This document shows positions 1 through 12,900 of a DNA stretch of 64,000 nucleotides, piece by piece. Made by a program: the position numbers and the translations under genes. Location: assembly GCA_040954595.2 (NCBI GenBank), contig CM082582.2, positions 9,734,001-9,798,000 on the forward strand. Direction: 5' to 3'. Position 1 is the stretch's first letter; the number at the start of each line of letters is the position of its first letter. The notes under the pieces were generated by a model. That model was not told the origin of the DNA. It made no database searches and worked only from the letters and a program-made list of their open reading frames with translations. The stretch is from Balanoglossus misakiensis. Its lineage: Eukaryota; Hemichordata.

Positions 1-87
1 CATGTGGCCATATGCCATAGGATAGGTGTGTCAGTACAGTCAGTCTATTTTGTGCTTAAAAGGTCAGAAGGGGGCACATGTACACCC

Positions 88-170
88 CACGGCAGACAAT
101 CGGTCAGATCGCTGCCTGGGGCTGTGGGATGAGCCCCCTCGTCCCGGTTTGAATCCCGTGACTGCCACAA
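88..170 (+). repeat. tRNA-derived SINE-like patch
   Basis: The segment contains a good RNA polymerase III B-box (GGTTTGAATCC, 146-156) about 45 bases after an A-box-like stretch (ATCGGTCAGATCGC). The outer bases GGCAG and CTGCC could pair as an acceptor stem. The cloverleaf is too degenerate for a functional tRNA, so a SINE head or tRNA relic is the better reading. A related patch lies at 1052-1145. No clear tail or target duplication is visible. Confidence 0.35.
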
Positions 171-3100
171 AGAGTCACAGATCAGTTGCTTCAAATTAAT
201 CAAACTGGTCATTGTACCTGTGCGTTCTATTTTTGGTTCAAGATCTCCATGCAGTGCAACGTCCCCCTTTAATTTTCTGTTTCTTTATTTTCCACTTTTC
301 TGATAGTTCTGTCCCCCTAAGGTTGTTCAAGAACGAGCTGTTTTGGTGTACATGGTGAAAATTTCACAACTTGCTTTATAGTGATGCGGCCTGTCTGAGA
401 GAAACCGGTTCTGTCAAGACACGTACAGAAACTGCACACACATACAACAGGACTCAACCATCACTTTGTTTTCCGAGGCAATGAGCTCACTTTTGTTTTG
501 TCAACTTCCATGACTCTATAAACCGATGTGCTGAATAAATAACGTCTCAGCTTTATTGGGCACTGAAGCAAAGTGTTTCTAGGAAGTGGACAGCTGAGGG
601 ACGTCACGTAAACTAACCACAGTATCACTCCACCAAATCAATACATCCATTCACTTCTCCTCGACAGCATTTTTACTTGTATTTGTAGTATCAGCCTCAG
701 TGTGGATGACCTCATCGCCCGAAGGGTCATCGTTGGGGCGATATCTGGTGTCGCGCACCAATCACAGAATGTAACCGTTTGAGAAATACTAAACGGTCCT
801 CTGATAACTGCCCACACTAAACTGACATGTGCCCGGCCGATAGCTGCGATCACCGTTGAGAGTGCACGTATGTGTCTACCAATCGTACAGATCACACGTC
901 CGTGATGCAAAGCAGCTGCCGTAACACTATACCATGTATATATCCATCCCAGAGATTTTCATAAATGTACACATCATCAAGTGTTTAGGAAAACTTTTTC
1001 AAGATAGACATGTACAGGAGAGTTGGGTGTTGTTAATAGCTTTGTGGTAATCTGCCAGGTCTCAGCGGTCAGAGCTTTGAGATTTAAAAAGTGCTAGGGG
1101 GGCTGCGATATCAGGGATCAAGTCCTGTATGTCAGAGACAGTCAAGGAGGCATGAAATTCTTCTGTTTTTCCACTGGAGATGAATTAAATGTACCACACA
1201 CCGAGGTACATGTATATTGTCATTCGTAACCTTGTAAGGCCAAGGTTTTGCAATACCAGTATTTGTTGCTACCAGTACAGCCTTTGGTGCCTAGCAACAA
1301 AGTCCAGCAGTAAGTTTGGTATTCCAAACAAAACTGCACTTGCCCTCCAAAAGTCTGACCCTTTTAGATAAGATTGATTTACAATAAAAGCCATTTGATA
1401 TAAAGAAGCTATTATGCCATGGTATTTATTTTTAGTTTATTGATGGCTTGATTGCTCAGCCAGGGTTAGCAATGCTAAAGTGTGGGGGGGGGGGGGTGAC
1501 ACTCATTAGAATGGCCAATTAGGGTTTACCCTGAAGGTAATCCCCATCCATTGAAAATCTGCCCTGTTGTTGTGGACACCTTCACTTCTCTGACAAAATG
1601 CACCAACCCTCTGTAATAGAGTCTCTTTTGTCATGGTAAATTCACTACAGTGTTAATGTCCTCATTAACCATACCTGAATGCCGAAAGACAATGACTGTC
1701 CTGGATGTTTATAACAGCAGAATGAATTTTTTGACCAGTGCTTGCTGGTGTTAAGAGTAGTTTTTTTTTGTCGGCAGTAACCTTGGAATCAGTCGCGGAA
1801 ACAAATCACCAGTTCCTACCAACAATACACAAGGTTTCCGTTCTCATATTTGCAAGTTCCAAGTCATGCAAAATGACAGGGCTTTCTAAGGGGTTAATTC
1901 TCCTAGGGTTTTTGTGGAAGTATTGTACAAGCATATGGATGATCATGTGCTGAAAAATGCATAGAAACAGAATCAAACCACTGGATCAGACCCCTCCCAA
2001 ATACAGACAGGAAGCTCCAGCCCAACACAACAAAAGTATGGGATCATCAAGTCCATCAGGCTTATGACCCAACAGTTACCCCATGACATCAAGCCAAACA
2101 ATTCATGGCACAGATTTATTTGAGGTATTTGATTCCTCATGTAAATGTGCCAGGCTACTCGAAAGGGGTGAAGATTACACTACACAATGTGATGAGAGAC
2201 ATCAACCTCGGATGCAGACAGCAGTTCAATTCTTCTAGAAAGAGGTTTTTAAGAAAACAGCTTGCGCGGTAAGAAGATTACACAATCACAGACAAGTGTA
2301 CTAATTAAGCGAATCTGTAAAATGCAGAGCAGGAAAAGAGATTAAATAGGGCATGTCTGTAGGGACAGTTTTGGTGCATGTGATTTGCATGCTAATGAGA
2401 TAACGTTGCGTGTTGCGCATGGGACTGGGATTTTTGAGTTTACATTCAGGATAAAACAGTGTTTTTTCTCCCTTTCGTCCCCTAAAGCAGATCTGTACTT
2501 TAAAGGTTTCGTCACCAAAGCAGGGTTGGTGAACTGAACACAGAAGTTTTTGTTTGCGATTATTCCTCCCTAGATTATCCACCATCCTTCAGGCAACTTT
2601 TGTCTGGGAGAGCTTATAGCTGTGTTACGCTTGCATGAGCTCTTTTTGTGTTGGTCGCGGTGCGGGGTAGTGGCGACTGGCTTCTAGCTTGGTCCGCGTC
2701 CTGTCTCCACTGATTGCCAATTGATTGATAGCACTCTACTATCAAGGCTTCCACTGGAGTGAAAACTTCACTTGTTCTTTGAAAATAATGCAATCACTTC
2801 GGCCGAGTGGTGGTGGCCACCAAGTTTTCAAGATGGCCGACTTTCGTACAGGTCAAGTGTTCGCATGATCAAGGCACAGAGCGTCTGAAGAGTCAGAGTG
2901 TAAACCTGATAGGGCTGCTACCTAGGCAACTTCCAAAGTCAGAGTTTGGTTTCCATGGTAATGAACAAAATTTGCATAGCTGACAATACACCTTTAATTA
3001 ATATCAAGTGAAACTTTAAAAATAACCAAATTGATGTTAAAACGTTATGACTTTCTCCCTTTAATGGTATTGTTGATTGAAGCGGAAACTCTGATCCACA

Positions 3101-5662
3101 ACAACTCTTCGCATAGTCAGAACAATTACAGCTAATGTGACATCTGGGATTTACAAGTCTAACTAATTCAAGACCAGCACTAAAATCTCTGATTTATGAC
3201 CAGTCGTGTCAGTCAGCCCCTTTTGATGTCCTGGTTTAAATGGTGAATGGAAAGCTGGAACTACAGTACAAAGGCAGAGGGAGAAAAAAAGACAAACCAC
3301 TTCCATTCCTTCTGCTGGCGGAATGTCGTACTGCGTGCATTGAAATGCTATCGGAGCATGGCATGGCGAATATGCTTTAATTGTCTCTCAATAGCCACGG
3401 GTATGTGCGTAGACTGAGAGGTAATTGGGTCGCACAATGATCGGGTCCAATATGTCTGTACACACATCGTACTGGTGTGTGCAAACAATACTGGATCGCC
3501 TCATGCAGCATTGCAAACACTGGCTGGGGTTTCCCAGTCAACCTTTAAAAATCAGACAGTGACAAAATTTGAGGCTTTTTTAAAACAGTCTTTCTTTTCA
3601 AGAACCTCTGGGCTTACCTGCCATAGCCCAAGGCTGAACTTGTTGGAACAGAACCCCAGATGGCTCGCCAATCTACATCTCTTTGGAAAACAGAAGTTAT
3701 AAAAATCAGGGTCCACACAGAACAGCAGTCTGCGTTTTTTTTACTCTGGTAACCTTCTAACTGTAGCACATTTGTCCATGTAAAAAATAGTATTATTGGG
3801 GTACCCCTTTGATTGCAGGAATGATCTGTGTGTTCAAAACACTCCCGGCCTTGCAATCGTGTTTGTTTATCAGTTCCCCACTCATCTCACTCTCCACAGT
3901 TTTGTTAAAAGCCGTAATTCCACGGTACTCGTCCCAGCCATTGTTGCGAACTTTAATCCGAATTCAAAGACCGTGATTTGCCCCCCGACTAATAGGATTC
4001 CAACCCCACAACGCCCTGTCCGTTCACTTCTCCGTCTAATTCCTTCAATGGCTTTACATCCACGCTACTTACAATGCAATTGTTGCATAATACTGAAGAA
4101 AGTGGACCTGTATATTGTTTCTATATATATAGGACTTTCTAAAAAAAGTAAACTTGCCTTGTTTGTCAACACCCAAACCTGCCTGGACAAGTTTGCGTTT
4201 TTCGCGTTTAGATTCTGTTTTCGCAGGTGCATCCTGTCCGCAAATCAGCCGTCACATTTCCTTGCAGTTCAGTGCCAGTGTTTTAAACCCCCCAATTCCT
4301 GTTGCAAATCATCAAAATCCGGATAACTTTGACAAATCCCAAGTGGATGAACTTCAGCTGAAAGCAATTCACATGTTTCTGTGCTCTCTGTACTTTTTGT
4401 TTTAATTTCCTGCCAAGAGGTTGACCCACCCACAAGCTCTTTTATTCCGCCATACTGCTATCCCCCTTCATTTAATTGTAAACAAAACACCTTCGTATTA
4501 GGCCATTGTTTGCTTGTCCCAGTCAACAGCCGGGAAACATGCTTCAGTTTTTGAGTTCCGCTGAATTAACACTTTTAATTTTACTTTTCCAAAGAATACC
4601 AGAGGCTGTGGTGGAATCCATATATGCTGTTTATCATGAGCAAAGTGACTGTGCCCTGCTTCCAAGATATTTAACATTTTATAACCTCTGCATTCCTTCG
4701 AACTTACAACACTGCCCCCACTCTGATTGAGTGAAGATAGCCAGGCTGTATATCTGCTATTTTTTATGACGTTGTGTTTTTTTTTTTGCTCTATGCCAGA
4801 GGACCACTTCCACCATGGAATCAGTTGCCGTAAATTGTCGCCTCAATTATCTGAGGTCAAAGGTGACGCAACATCACGCTTATGAAGAACTGGACGGCAA
4901 TTTATGGCAGGGTTTCTGTTGCAGATTCAAGTGTTCACAATGGTGGTCTGCCATCAGCTACACACACCAGAACATTATGATGCATGTATGGAACACTGCA
5001 TTTTACTGTTTCAGGATTTCACTGGGACCAGGGACTGGGTATATACGTAATGGAATAGCGTGTATTCTCATTAGAAACCGTGGATCTGCGTATTAGAACC
5101 TGTTACCACTCCTCATAAATCAGAAGTTTCCATCACACTTTTTTAACCTTTGTCCAGAAATGCAGACTGACCTGTGCAGGCTCCACTAAGCAAACATGCC
5201 AACCTGCAGACACCATAAAAAGACCTGACCGACACAAACACACACACATACACACAGGACTACTATACTTCAGAATAATTGTGACATATTTTCAGCCGGC
5301 AGTTCACACTTCACAAGTGCGTCGAAGGTCATTTTTGCCAAGGCCGTGTCAACAGAATTGCCTAGCACCCAAACTATGTCACTGCCCCAATGGAACCGCT
5401 TGCCAAACACTTCTGGCCAACAGGGACAGTTCACAGGTGTTTTGTGTGTCTATACAATGTATGCTGTCAGTGCCCTCAGCCTCTGTGTCTATATTACGAC
5501 TCACACCAGCCACCCTGCAATGAAGACAGCTTCTAACCCTTTCACCTCCATGGTTCAGTCCAAACCCATCGTTGTCTGTGGTTGGGTTGGATGGCAATCT
5601 TCATAGTTTCCTGAGAAATGGCCATTATTTTTGTTCCACTTTTCAACACATACATCTACATG
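171..5662. other. non-coding stretch, no supported gene
   Basis: Apart from the SINE-like patch at 1052-1145, I see no gene here. Open frames are short (longest 176 codons at 3796-4326) with unordered composition. There is a G run near 1484-1496 and a T run near 4775. One weak minus-strand exon-like piece sits near 3614-3680, with a possible donor GTAAGCCC and an acceptor after TTTTCCAAAG. It does not fit the reading phase of the signal exon at 9793-9874. Confidence 0.5.
1052..1145 (+). repeat. tRNA-derived SINE-like patch
   Basis: A tRNA-like A-box (TCTCAGCGGTCAGAGC) is followed about 40 bases later by a B-box-like GGGATCAAGTCC at 1114-1125. It shares the CGGTCAGA core with the patch at 88-170, which suggests two diverged copies of one tRNA-derived SINE family. 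There is no usable anticodon arm, so this is not called as a tRNA gene. Confidence 0.35.
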
Positions 5663-8050
5663 TATTGACTTGGGTGAGACTAAAACGAAGGAAACCGAAG
5701 GAAACCGAAGGAAACTGAAGGACACTGTTTTTTCCATATTTTAGTGCGAATGAAATGGTTTTCTCTGTGCTGGTGGCCGAAGGACTGGTTTAGCTTCGAA
5801 TTAAACGCCGAAGGAAACCGAAGGACGCTGATTTATCCATATTTAAGTGCGAAGGACACGGTTTTCTGTATGCTGGTGGCCGAAGGACTGGTTTAGTTCG
5901 GTAATTAATTATGCTGGTGGCCGAAGGACAGGTTTAGTTCGGTAATTAAAGCCGAAGGACGGGTGTAGCTCCGTAATTTTGGCCGAAGGAAACCGAAGGA
6001 CACTGATTTATCCATATTTTAGTGCGAAGGAAACGGTTTTCTGTTTGCTGGGGGCCGAAGGACAGGTTTAGCTTCGTATAAAAGGCCGAAGGAAAGCGAA
6101 GGACACTGATTTATCCATATTTTAGTGCGAAGGACACGGTTTTATGTATGCTAGAGGCCGAAGGACGGGTTTAGCTTCGTATAAAAGGCCGAAGGAAAGC
6201 GAAGGACGCTGATTTATCCATATTTTAGTGCGAAGGACACGGTTTTCTGTATGCTGGGGGCCGAAGGACAAGTTTAGCTCAGTAATTATCGCCGAAGGAC
6301 AAGTGTAGCTCCGTAATTTAGGCCGAAGGAAAGCGAATGACGCTCATATCTCCATATTTTAGGGCGAAGGGAAGCCAGTAAGGTGCGGAATTGCGTTTTA
6401 TCGTTTTTAGAAAGTTTAGCTACAAGTGTAGAAAGCTAAATTAGCTGTAGCTAAATAGTTCTAAACTATCTAAGTTTTAAGGATAATTATCACTACGATA
6501 ATTATCGCTTTCTAAATATCGTTCTAAATTTATAAATTAGCCACAGTTTAGAAAGCCCCCCCCCCCGACTAAAATTTTCTGCCGACGATATAAGTGCTGT
6601 ATTTCCATTCCAATATTTGCGGAATTTTCATGTATGATTTCAATTGGTGCATTTCAATTTCAATATGGGAGAATGTTGGGAATCGTATATTGCCCAAATC
6701 AAGCCTTATCTCAAAACTCCTCTCAGTTTATTGAGATATGGGCTTTGTTTGTATGACGCCATTGTTCTGTGCAACGACTGAAGTCTCAGGTTAATCAATG
6801 TCTTAACACCATTGTTCTACCATTATGAGGTGTTGTAAAATGTCAGAGTTAGAACTTCGGCTATATATACTGTTAAAATAAAACAAAGATCACATTTGAC
6901 TTCCCACCGAAGTACTGGCCATCCCGTCTCTCTCTTCATTCCGAGCCTACTTCCAAAGTGTACGCCGTACATTTGTAAACGCCCAAGTAGTCCAACTTTC
7001 TAAACTGCTGCTAGTTTAGAAAGTTTAGAACGATATTTAGAAAGTGATAATTATCTTGAAAAAAGCCGTGTTTATCATTATTAGCTAAATTAGCTTCCTT
7101 AGACAATACATGTAGTTTAGAAATGCCCCTTCAATAAGACACAATTCCGCACCTAACTCAGGAGAGCGAAGGACAGTGATTCTCCATATTTTAGGGAGAA
7201 GGACATTAGTATCCATCTCTCTGTATCTCGGAACTAGGATATCAATAGTGTGATCTTGTGTTGAGATCGTTTTTTGTCAGTTGTTTTTCATTTCCAGTTC
7301 ATGGAACGTAATGTCGGCTATTCCCGGTGAAGCATTTGAGCCCACGGTACAACTGCATGTTTGCTTGTAGAATTTGTTGTTTAATTCAAAAGTATTGTTA
7401 CGTAGAATTAGTGATAGCATTTCCATGAGGTATGTTTGTTTAGATTTGTTTCGTGTAAACATGACACTCTACTTAAGATCTCGACATTGATATCAGTAAC
7501 TCTGGTCAGACGTGTACTAGCTGACGCCAAGTCTCTGATAATCGTGAGAGAATCTAGTCCTTCGCCCTAAAATATGGAAATATGACTGTCCTTCCTTTTC
7601 CTTCGCCCTAAAAAATGGAAATATGACTGTCCTTCGCTTCCCTTCGCCCTAAATTACTGAGCTACACCTGTCCTTCGGCCTCTAGCATACAGAAAACCTC
7701 GTCCTTCGGCCGAAAATAGGGATAAATCAGCGTCCTTCGGTTTCCTTCGCCCTAAATTACGGAGCTACACCCGTCCTTAAGCTTTAATTACCGAACTAAA
7801 CCAGTCCTTCGGCCCCCAGCATACAGAAAACCACGTCCTTCGCACTGAAATACGGATAAATCAGCGTCCTTCGCTTTCCTTCGGCCAAAATTACGGAGCT
7901 ACACCTGTCCTTCGGCGTTTAATTCGAAGCTAAACCAGTCCTTCGGCCTCTAGCATACAGAAAACCGTGTCCTTCGCACTAAAATATGGAAAAATCAGTG
8001 TCCTTCGGTTTCCTTCGGTTTCCTTCGTTTTAGGTTATGCTTATTGACTT
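5663..8050. mobile_element. foldback DNA transposon with 9-bp target duplication
   Basis: Left arm (about 5680-6380) and right arm (about 7155-8033) are inverted copies of one tandemly repeated sequence built from GCCGAAGGA, TCCATATTTTAGTGCGAAGGACACGG and CTGTATGCTGG words, with a sub-repeat period of roughly 100-110 bp. Both arm tips read CTAAAACGAAGGAAACCGAAGG when oriented outward. The direct repeat TATTGACTT (9 bp) lies at 5663-5671 and 8042-8050, each 8 bases outside the CTAAAACG tip, and is the likely target-site duplication. No transposase frame exists, so the copy is non-autonomous. Long repeat-built arms plus a 9-bp duplication resemble Drosophila foldback elements of the Mutator superfamily. 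The family assignment is inference. Confidence 0.75.
6381..7154. mobile_element. nested MITE-like element
   Basis: The stretch is bounded by the inverted repeat AGGTGCGGAATTG (6381-6393) and its complement CAATTCCGCACCT (7142-7154). Just inside, short AT-rich words (AAAGTTTAG, CTAAATTAGC, GATAATTATC, TTCTAAA) recur in inverted order near both ends. It sits inside the arms of the larger foldback element, so it probably inserted into it. A TA dinucleotide lies at both outer junctions and could be the target duplication, but this is ambiguous. There is no coding capacity. A C run interrupts it near 6557. Confidence 0.55.
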
Positions 8051-9792
8051 TCTATCAGACCCCTAATGCCAGGTCACTCAAGTGCCTCCCCCTGACTAAG
8101 AAGCCAAGCCAAGCCTGTCTCAAATGGGCAAGCTTGGTACTGCCAGAAGGCTATATTCTGTTCCTATCGGAGTCTGACTGGCTTGTGGGAGTTATTGGAG
8201 AGCTCGGAGAACCGGACCAGTGTAGCAGAACTTGGGGCTGATGGACCAAGTACCCGCCTCCCCAACAAAAAAATCGAACCTGAACTGTGCATTTACAGAT
8301 TACCAAACACCATGAATTAATTATCAGTATGATGTAAGCTCTGTAACAATGCACAGGATCTGTGTCTATCAAAAGTTATTGTACCACAGGGACACCCTGA
8401 AAAGAAAGACAAAGGTGCCTGATTGTCAATTATTGGCCATGGGGGGATCACCAACCATTCCTTGACTGGATTTATGAGAAGGTGTTTATTTTTTACTGTT
8501 GGGCGCCAACAGTAATGTTGTCATTAGACCTTTTATAACTGTTTGACATAACATTAGCACATTGTCTTAAATACACAATGGGGACCACTTGGGCTCAAAT
8601 TAATGTGCTATCATAGAACTGACATTAGCTGTTATGGCAAAACATTTAATCAAGTGCAATAATTGTTGATAATTATTATTTCTGGTGTGCGAGATTAATG
8701 TGATTGTGGTCATAGGTGTGTGGTGTATCTCACACGCAAAGTTTGGTGGGTCTTGCTATGGTCTGATTTTGCCTTTGCTGGTATGTTTGCTTTGGCCAAT
8801 CGGACCACTTGATTTCCCTGGTACTGGTCTTCCCTCATTTGGATGTCAAAAAGCCCATGCCTCAGTTCTCTATTTAGCCAGGCCAGGTGGAGAGTCTTGT
8901 CATTCTTAATAACTTCGTTTCTGATATATTTATGCGAGTGTCTTCTCTTAACTACTGTCACGACACTAGAAATCATTTCTGTTGCGCTCTGAAGTCCGTG
9001 CGCGCGTACCATGTATGTTTCATTCTCACGCGTACGCGCGCGCGTCCTACTTTTGGTTTCAAGTTTGTAAAAACCGCACCATTTACTTTGCAGAGAACCC
9101 AAGCAAAACAGTAATCAGGCAGAAGTTTATCCGCTCCGGTACACTTCGTACACACAATAGTTTTGTCAACCAAAATGGTCATGCGAGAATTTTAATTCTG
9201 GATTGTTTCAGAATTAGTTACCGCATGTTAGTTTTGAGCCTTGTCCATTTCTAGTCACTCAGCTTACAACTACACGGGGAATTCTTAAACAGGGTGTAAT
9301 CGAAATGTCACGTTCCGATCAGCTCGATTCGGGTCAAGCAGTTTTATAGGAGCTGTGCGAGTACGTCGAGTGGGCATTCACACGATATGGTCATTTCTTG
9401 TCTGCTAGCTTTTGTCCCGACTTTTTGCCTAGGCGCCTTGTCCCTTTCAAAGCCCGAACAAACAAGCGCAGAAAATTGTGTGCATTTCGAGGCGGAGCGG
9501 TTAACCTTGCATTAGCTTAAAAATACGCTTTCAAGTTCGCGAAGCGAGAGATCACACACCTGGGTTGAGAGGGAAAACAGCAGTACTTGAAGTTTGTATG
9601 ACACTGACAATTAAACTTTTAAAGCGACTTATACTTGTGGAAAATGCAAAAGTACATCTTAAACTTCGGCAAATATAGATGTTCGCTCAGGTGTACAGTT
9701 TCAGATCTTGCGGACATTCTTTGCGATGTGCTGAAACGGTACTTGACAATACGTATCAATTAAACATTTCGGGGTCATTCATGCAAACTCAC
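8051..9792. other. non-coding stretch, no supported gene
   Basis: No splice-bounded coding segment was found on either strand. A 130-codon minus-strand frame at 8710-9102 has no recognisable domain or splice sites. A CG-alternating run (ACGCGTACGCGCGCGCG) lies near 9029-9045. This region would be the first intron of the minus-strand gene whose signal exon is at 9793-9874. Confidence 0.45.
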
Positions 9793-9874
9793 CTTTGGCG
9801 ACGACAGGAAGTCTGCAGGTGAAACAAGTCAAGACCACTGCCAGCAAAACGATCGGTGAACTTTTCAGCTCCAT
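9793..9874 (-). CDS. first exon of a secreted or membrane protein (partial)
   Basis: Read on the minus strand, ATG at 9874 opens 27 codons that form a classical signal peptide: MELKSSP, then a hydrophobic core IVLLAVVLTCFTC, then RLPVVAK. A consensus donor (AAAG|GTGAGT) ends the exon in phase 1, typical for a signal exon ahead of extracellular modules. A TATA box lies 60-68 bases upstream. I could not find the next exon in the window, so the mature protein is unknown; it may start beyond the left edge. The combination of TATA, ATG, hydrophobic core and donor makes a real gene start likely. Confidence 0.5.
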
Positions 9875-9933
9875 GACAACGGTTTGGCGAACGTCTCCAA
9901 GAGATCTCGCCTAAACTATATACTTGTATCCCG

Positions 9934-9942
9934 CTTTTTATA
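9934..9942 (-). promoter_or_regulatory. TATA box of the signal-peptide gene
   Basis: TATAAAAAG on the minus strand lies about 60 bases before the ATG at 9874. A start site roughly 30 bases downstream would leave a 5' leader of about 35-40 bases. Confidence 0.45.
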
Positions 9943-12900
9943 CAGCGCGACTGTCGATCACGGACTAACACTAAGTAAAGTTATTCAGTCGCAGCTGACC
10001 GCTTTGGTGGTGCGATGATCGATCGCCAACACAGAACACCGCCGCAAAACTGCGTACACTTTGAAGCCCTTTAGAAAAGTCCCACGAATGAAGTTGTATC
10101 TTCCAGTCACGTGGTATTATTTACACTCGTGGCTTCTATGCAGGGGAAAAGGACACACTTCACATACCAAGATACAAAATACACGTGGATTTATATTATT
10201 AAAAACTGCAGTAGAGGAATAAGCGTCAAAGATTCTATGTGTGAATACCCAGGATAGCGCGCGTCTTGTGGGCTTTTGTCCACCACGTACATTGGTATCA
10301 ACCTCCGGAAATAATGGTATCGCCCAAGCTGAAACGATTCAGCTTTGTAATGTACATGTACTAACTGTACTACAGTAGGCTATAGTCGGCAAACTAACTT
10401 CGCTTAATTTTACTGAAACTCCTTCTGCACTGACACGCGCTCTCTTTGCGAATAAAATCGCGTATATACTGGTAAACGGAAGCCTGCGTGCAAGGCAGGG
10501 AATTACACCAGACGCCAAGCGTGAAGTATTCACTATCAAGTTTCTCCGGGTCACACCTTTGACACCCGGCTGGTACAGAGATAACGAGGGGGAATATGCG
10601 ATGAAGTGAAAAATATGTCGCTCTGTTCGTGTTTTACGTATATTAAAACACCACCACCACCTCCCCACCAATCATCATCATCATCATCGTCGTCGTCGTC
10701 GTCATCATCATCATCATCATCATCAATGGGCATAATCTATCAGTTATACCAAATATAAATGAAACAAAAATATATTAGTTGCTGTGGTACATGTATTTTA
10801 ATTACACATACAATAAATATAAAGTACCGAGTACAGTTGCAGGCACGTTTCCACATTTGTCAAAGAATGGAATGACAAACAGCTTAAAACGTGTTTGTCG
10901 GACTGTCCTTGGCCCATACAATAGTAAAAGCTGACTTAAGGCGGTTTGTTTGGACTTAGAATGATTACCGCAAGATGATCAATTCCTCTTCATGGGGTAA
11001 CTGCATGTTTTTTCATAGTAAAAACATTTGTCATAAAGGCATGGTGTATGGATTCTATCCCATGATGCTTTGTGACTCCCATCACACGCACCGGCACTCA
11101 GTAAGCTCTACCAACCCAAGGTGGCTGTGGAAGATCTTAGGTGCTCGTTCTTAATTGCTCCTGCAGTTTTTTGCATCTTCCATAGATTGCATGGACAAGT
11201 CTGTGTCCTTGGCGTGTGCTATTGGGTTACAGGCAAATTTAAACTAGTATCAGAAGCTGGGATTAGAACTTCTAGAATAAACAGTGTGAAGGGTATGATA
11301 TGATAGCGATTAAAGCCAGCCAAGGCATATACAAGCAAAGTCAGATGGTGTACATGTGGTAATGTCAGTTAAGTACAGAAACTTGAAGTGAGATCCGAAG
11401 ATCAAACAGGTTAACATAGATTAGGAATCCAAATGAAGGACAGTCAACTTCAGCATTGTGTACACAGACCCTCACCTTCTTTTGCACTCAGACATGCTCA
11501 CCATTTCTCTTCCAAGGATGAAGTTCTTCACTATGTTTTTTTGTGTATTGGTAAAAGGCACTTTAAGCCATTTCTGTATATTTTATTTTTCAAGGAGTTG
11601 GTGTTCTGGTGTAGTTTTTGAAGACGTCCAACTGTTTTATTCACTTAAAACAAGATTTTGTCTTTTATAGGAGATTAAATCTAAGTGAGCTTTTCATGGC
11701 CATTCGGGTTTCCTGTGTGGATATCTGTGATGGTAAAACTTCAACTTCACCAAAGAGAAAATAGACATTAAAGTGAAATCGTCTTGGGTATGGTGCCACC
11801 TGTCAGAAATATGACATTGGCATTAAAATTCTGTGGATGCTTCTAAATATGGAGGGTGATCTCCAAAGATTAACTGATGGTGTCCAATTCATGAAAAAAC
11901 ATGATATCAAATGACAGATAATGCACACTTGTGCTTGGTCCGTTCATGGTCTCAAAAGCCAATATGAGAGTGGTAAAATTGCATATGACTATGCATTGTA
12001 TATTGATGTCAGGAGACAGTGACTGTCCCTTTAACTGATGCACACACACAATGACATGTCTTCATACCCAACCAAGCAGTTCTTAAACTATTGTATACTA
12101 GTCTCCAAGTTCGGTAACCGAGCTATGTCAAACATTACAGTTTTTGGAGTGGTTCCTCTTCACATGCAACAACATGTCTTAAAGACCCCCTCCCCTCCAA
12201 AAATATACATACTTTAGAAAGATTGACAGCTTTAGTCCCTACTGATATACTGAGAAAACGTTTCTCATGATGAAGGCTTAATAGCTGGGGTCCCTCTAAA
12301 TGTACGTTAAGATTTGTATATTTCTTTTTGCAAGAGAGGTCATGGTCTTCTCACCAAGGAGTTGAATTTAGCACAGTCAGCACTTAACCCAAATGTGAAA
12401 ATTGTTTGGATTGAAGAAATGATGCAGATTTGTAGCTAGATGTTATTTTAGTGGTGTGCCCGAGGAGCAGGGTCTGAGTGTTAAGTGAGTTCAATGTTTA
12501 GTCAGGGCCTGGTGTAGATTTCCCTTGTTTCAATATGTTAGCAAAAGCCCTCTCTCCCATTACTCAGTCGCTTTTATATTTGGAAGTGTGATTATACAGG
12601 TATGCCATAAAATAGGAATTCTTCTGAATTCAATTCCATCTATAATCAGGTGAATTTTTTTTCTCAATATCATGACATGAAACATCATTCTTTCTTCATC
12701 AAGAATTGCAGAAAAAATGGCAGTGACGATAATTGAACAATTTTGGAGCTATGTCAATAATGTGGTAATGGGATCAGTAACCCCACTGGTGTTTTTAGCT
12801 TTGCATGCGGAGTAAATTGGTCCATAATTGGTGTGTTGTGAATTCAAGTAGAAATTTTCAATGTCCTCTCAAATTGCACTTTATGGTTGAGTGCTACGCT

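Noticed and set aside
3796-4326. 176-codon plus-strand frame
   Set aside because: No domain, low-order composition, no splice sites or start context; typical chance frame.
8710-9102. 130-codon minus-strand frame
   Set aside because: Considered as a reverse-transcriptase or secreted-protein exon; no catalytic motif and no splice boundaries in a useful phase.
10551-10733. Poly-aspartate frame on the minus strand
   Set aside because: Produced by reading through the trinucleotide microsatellite.
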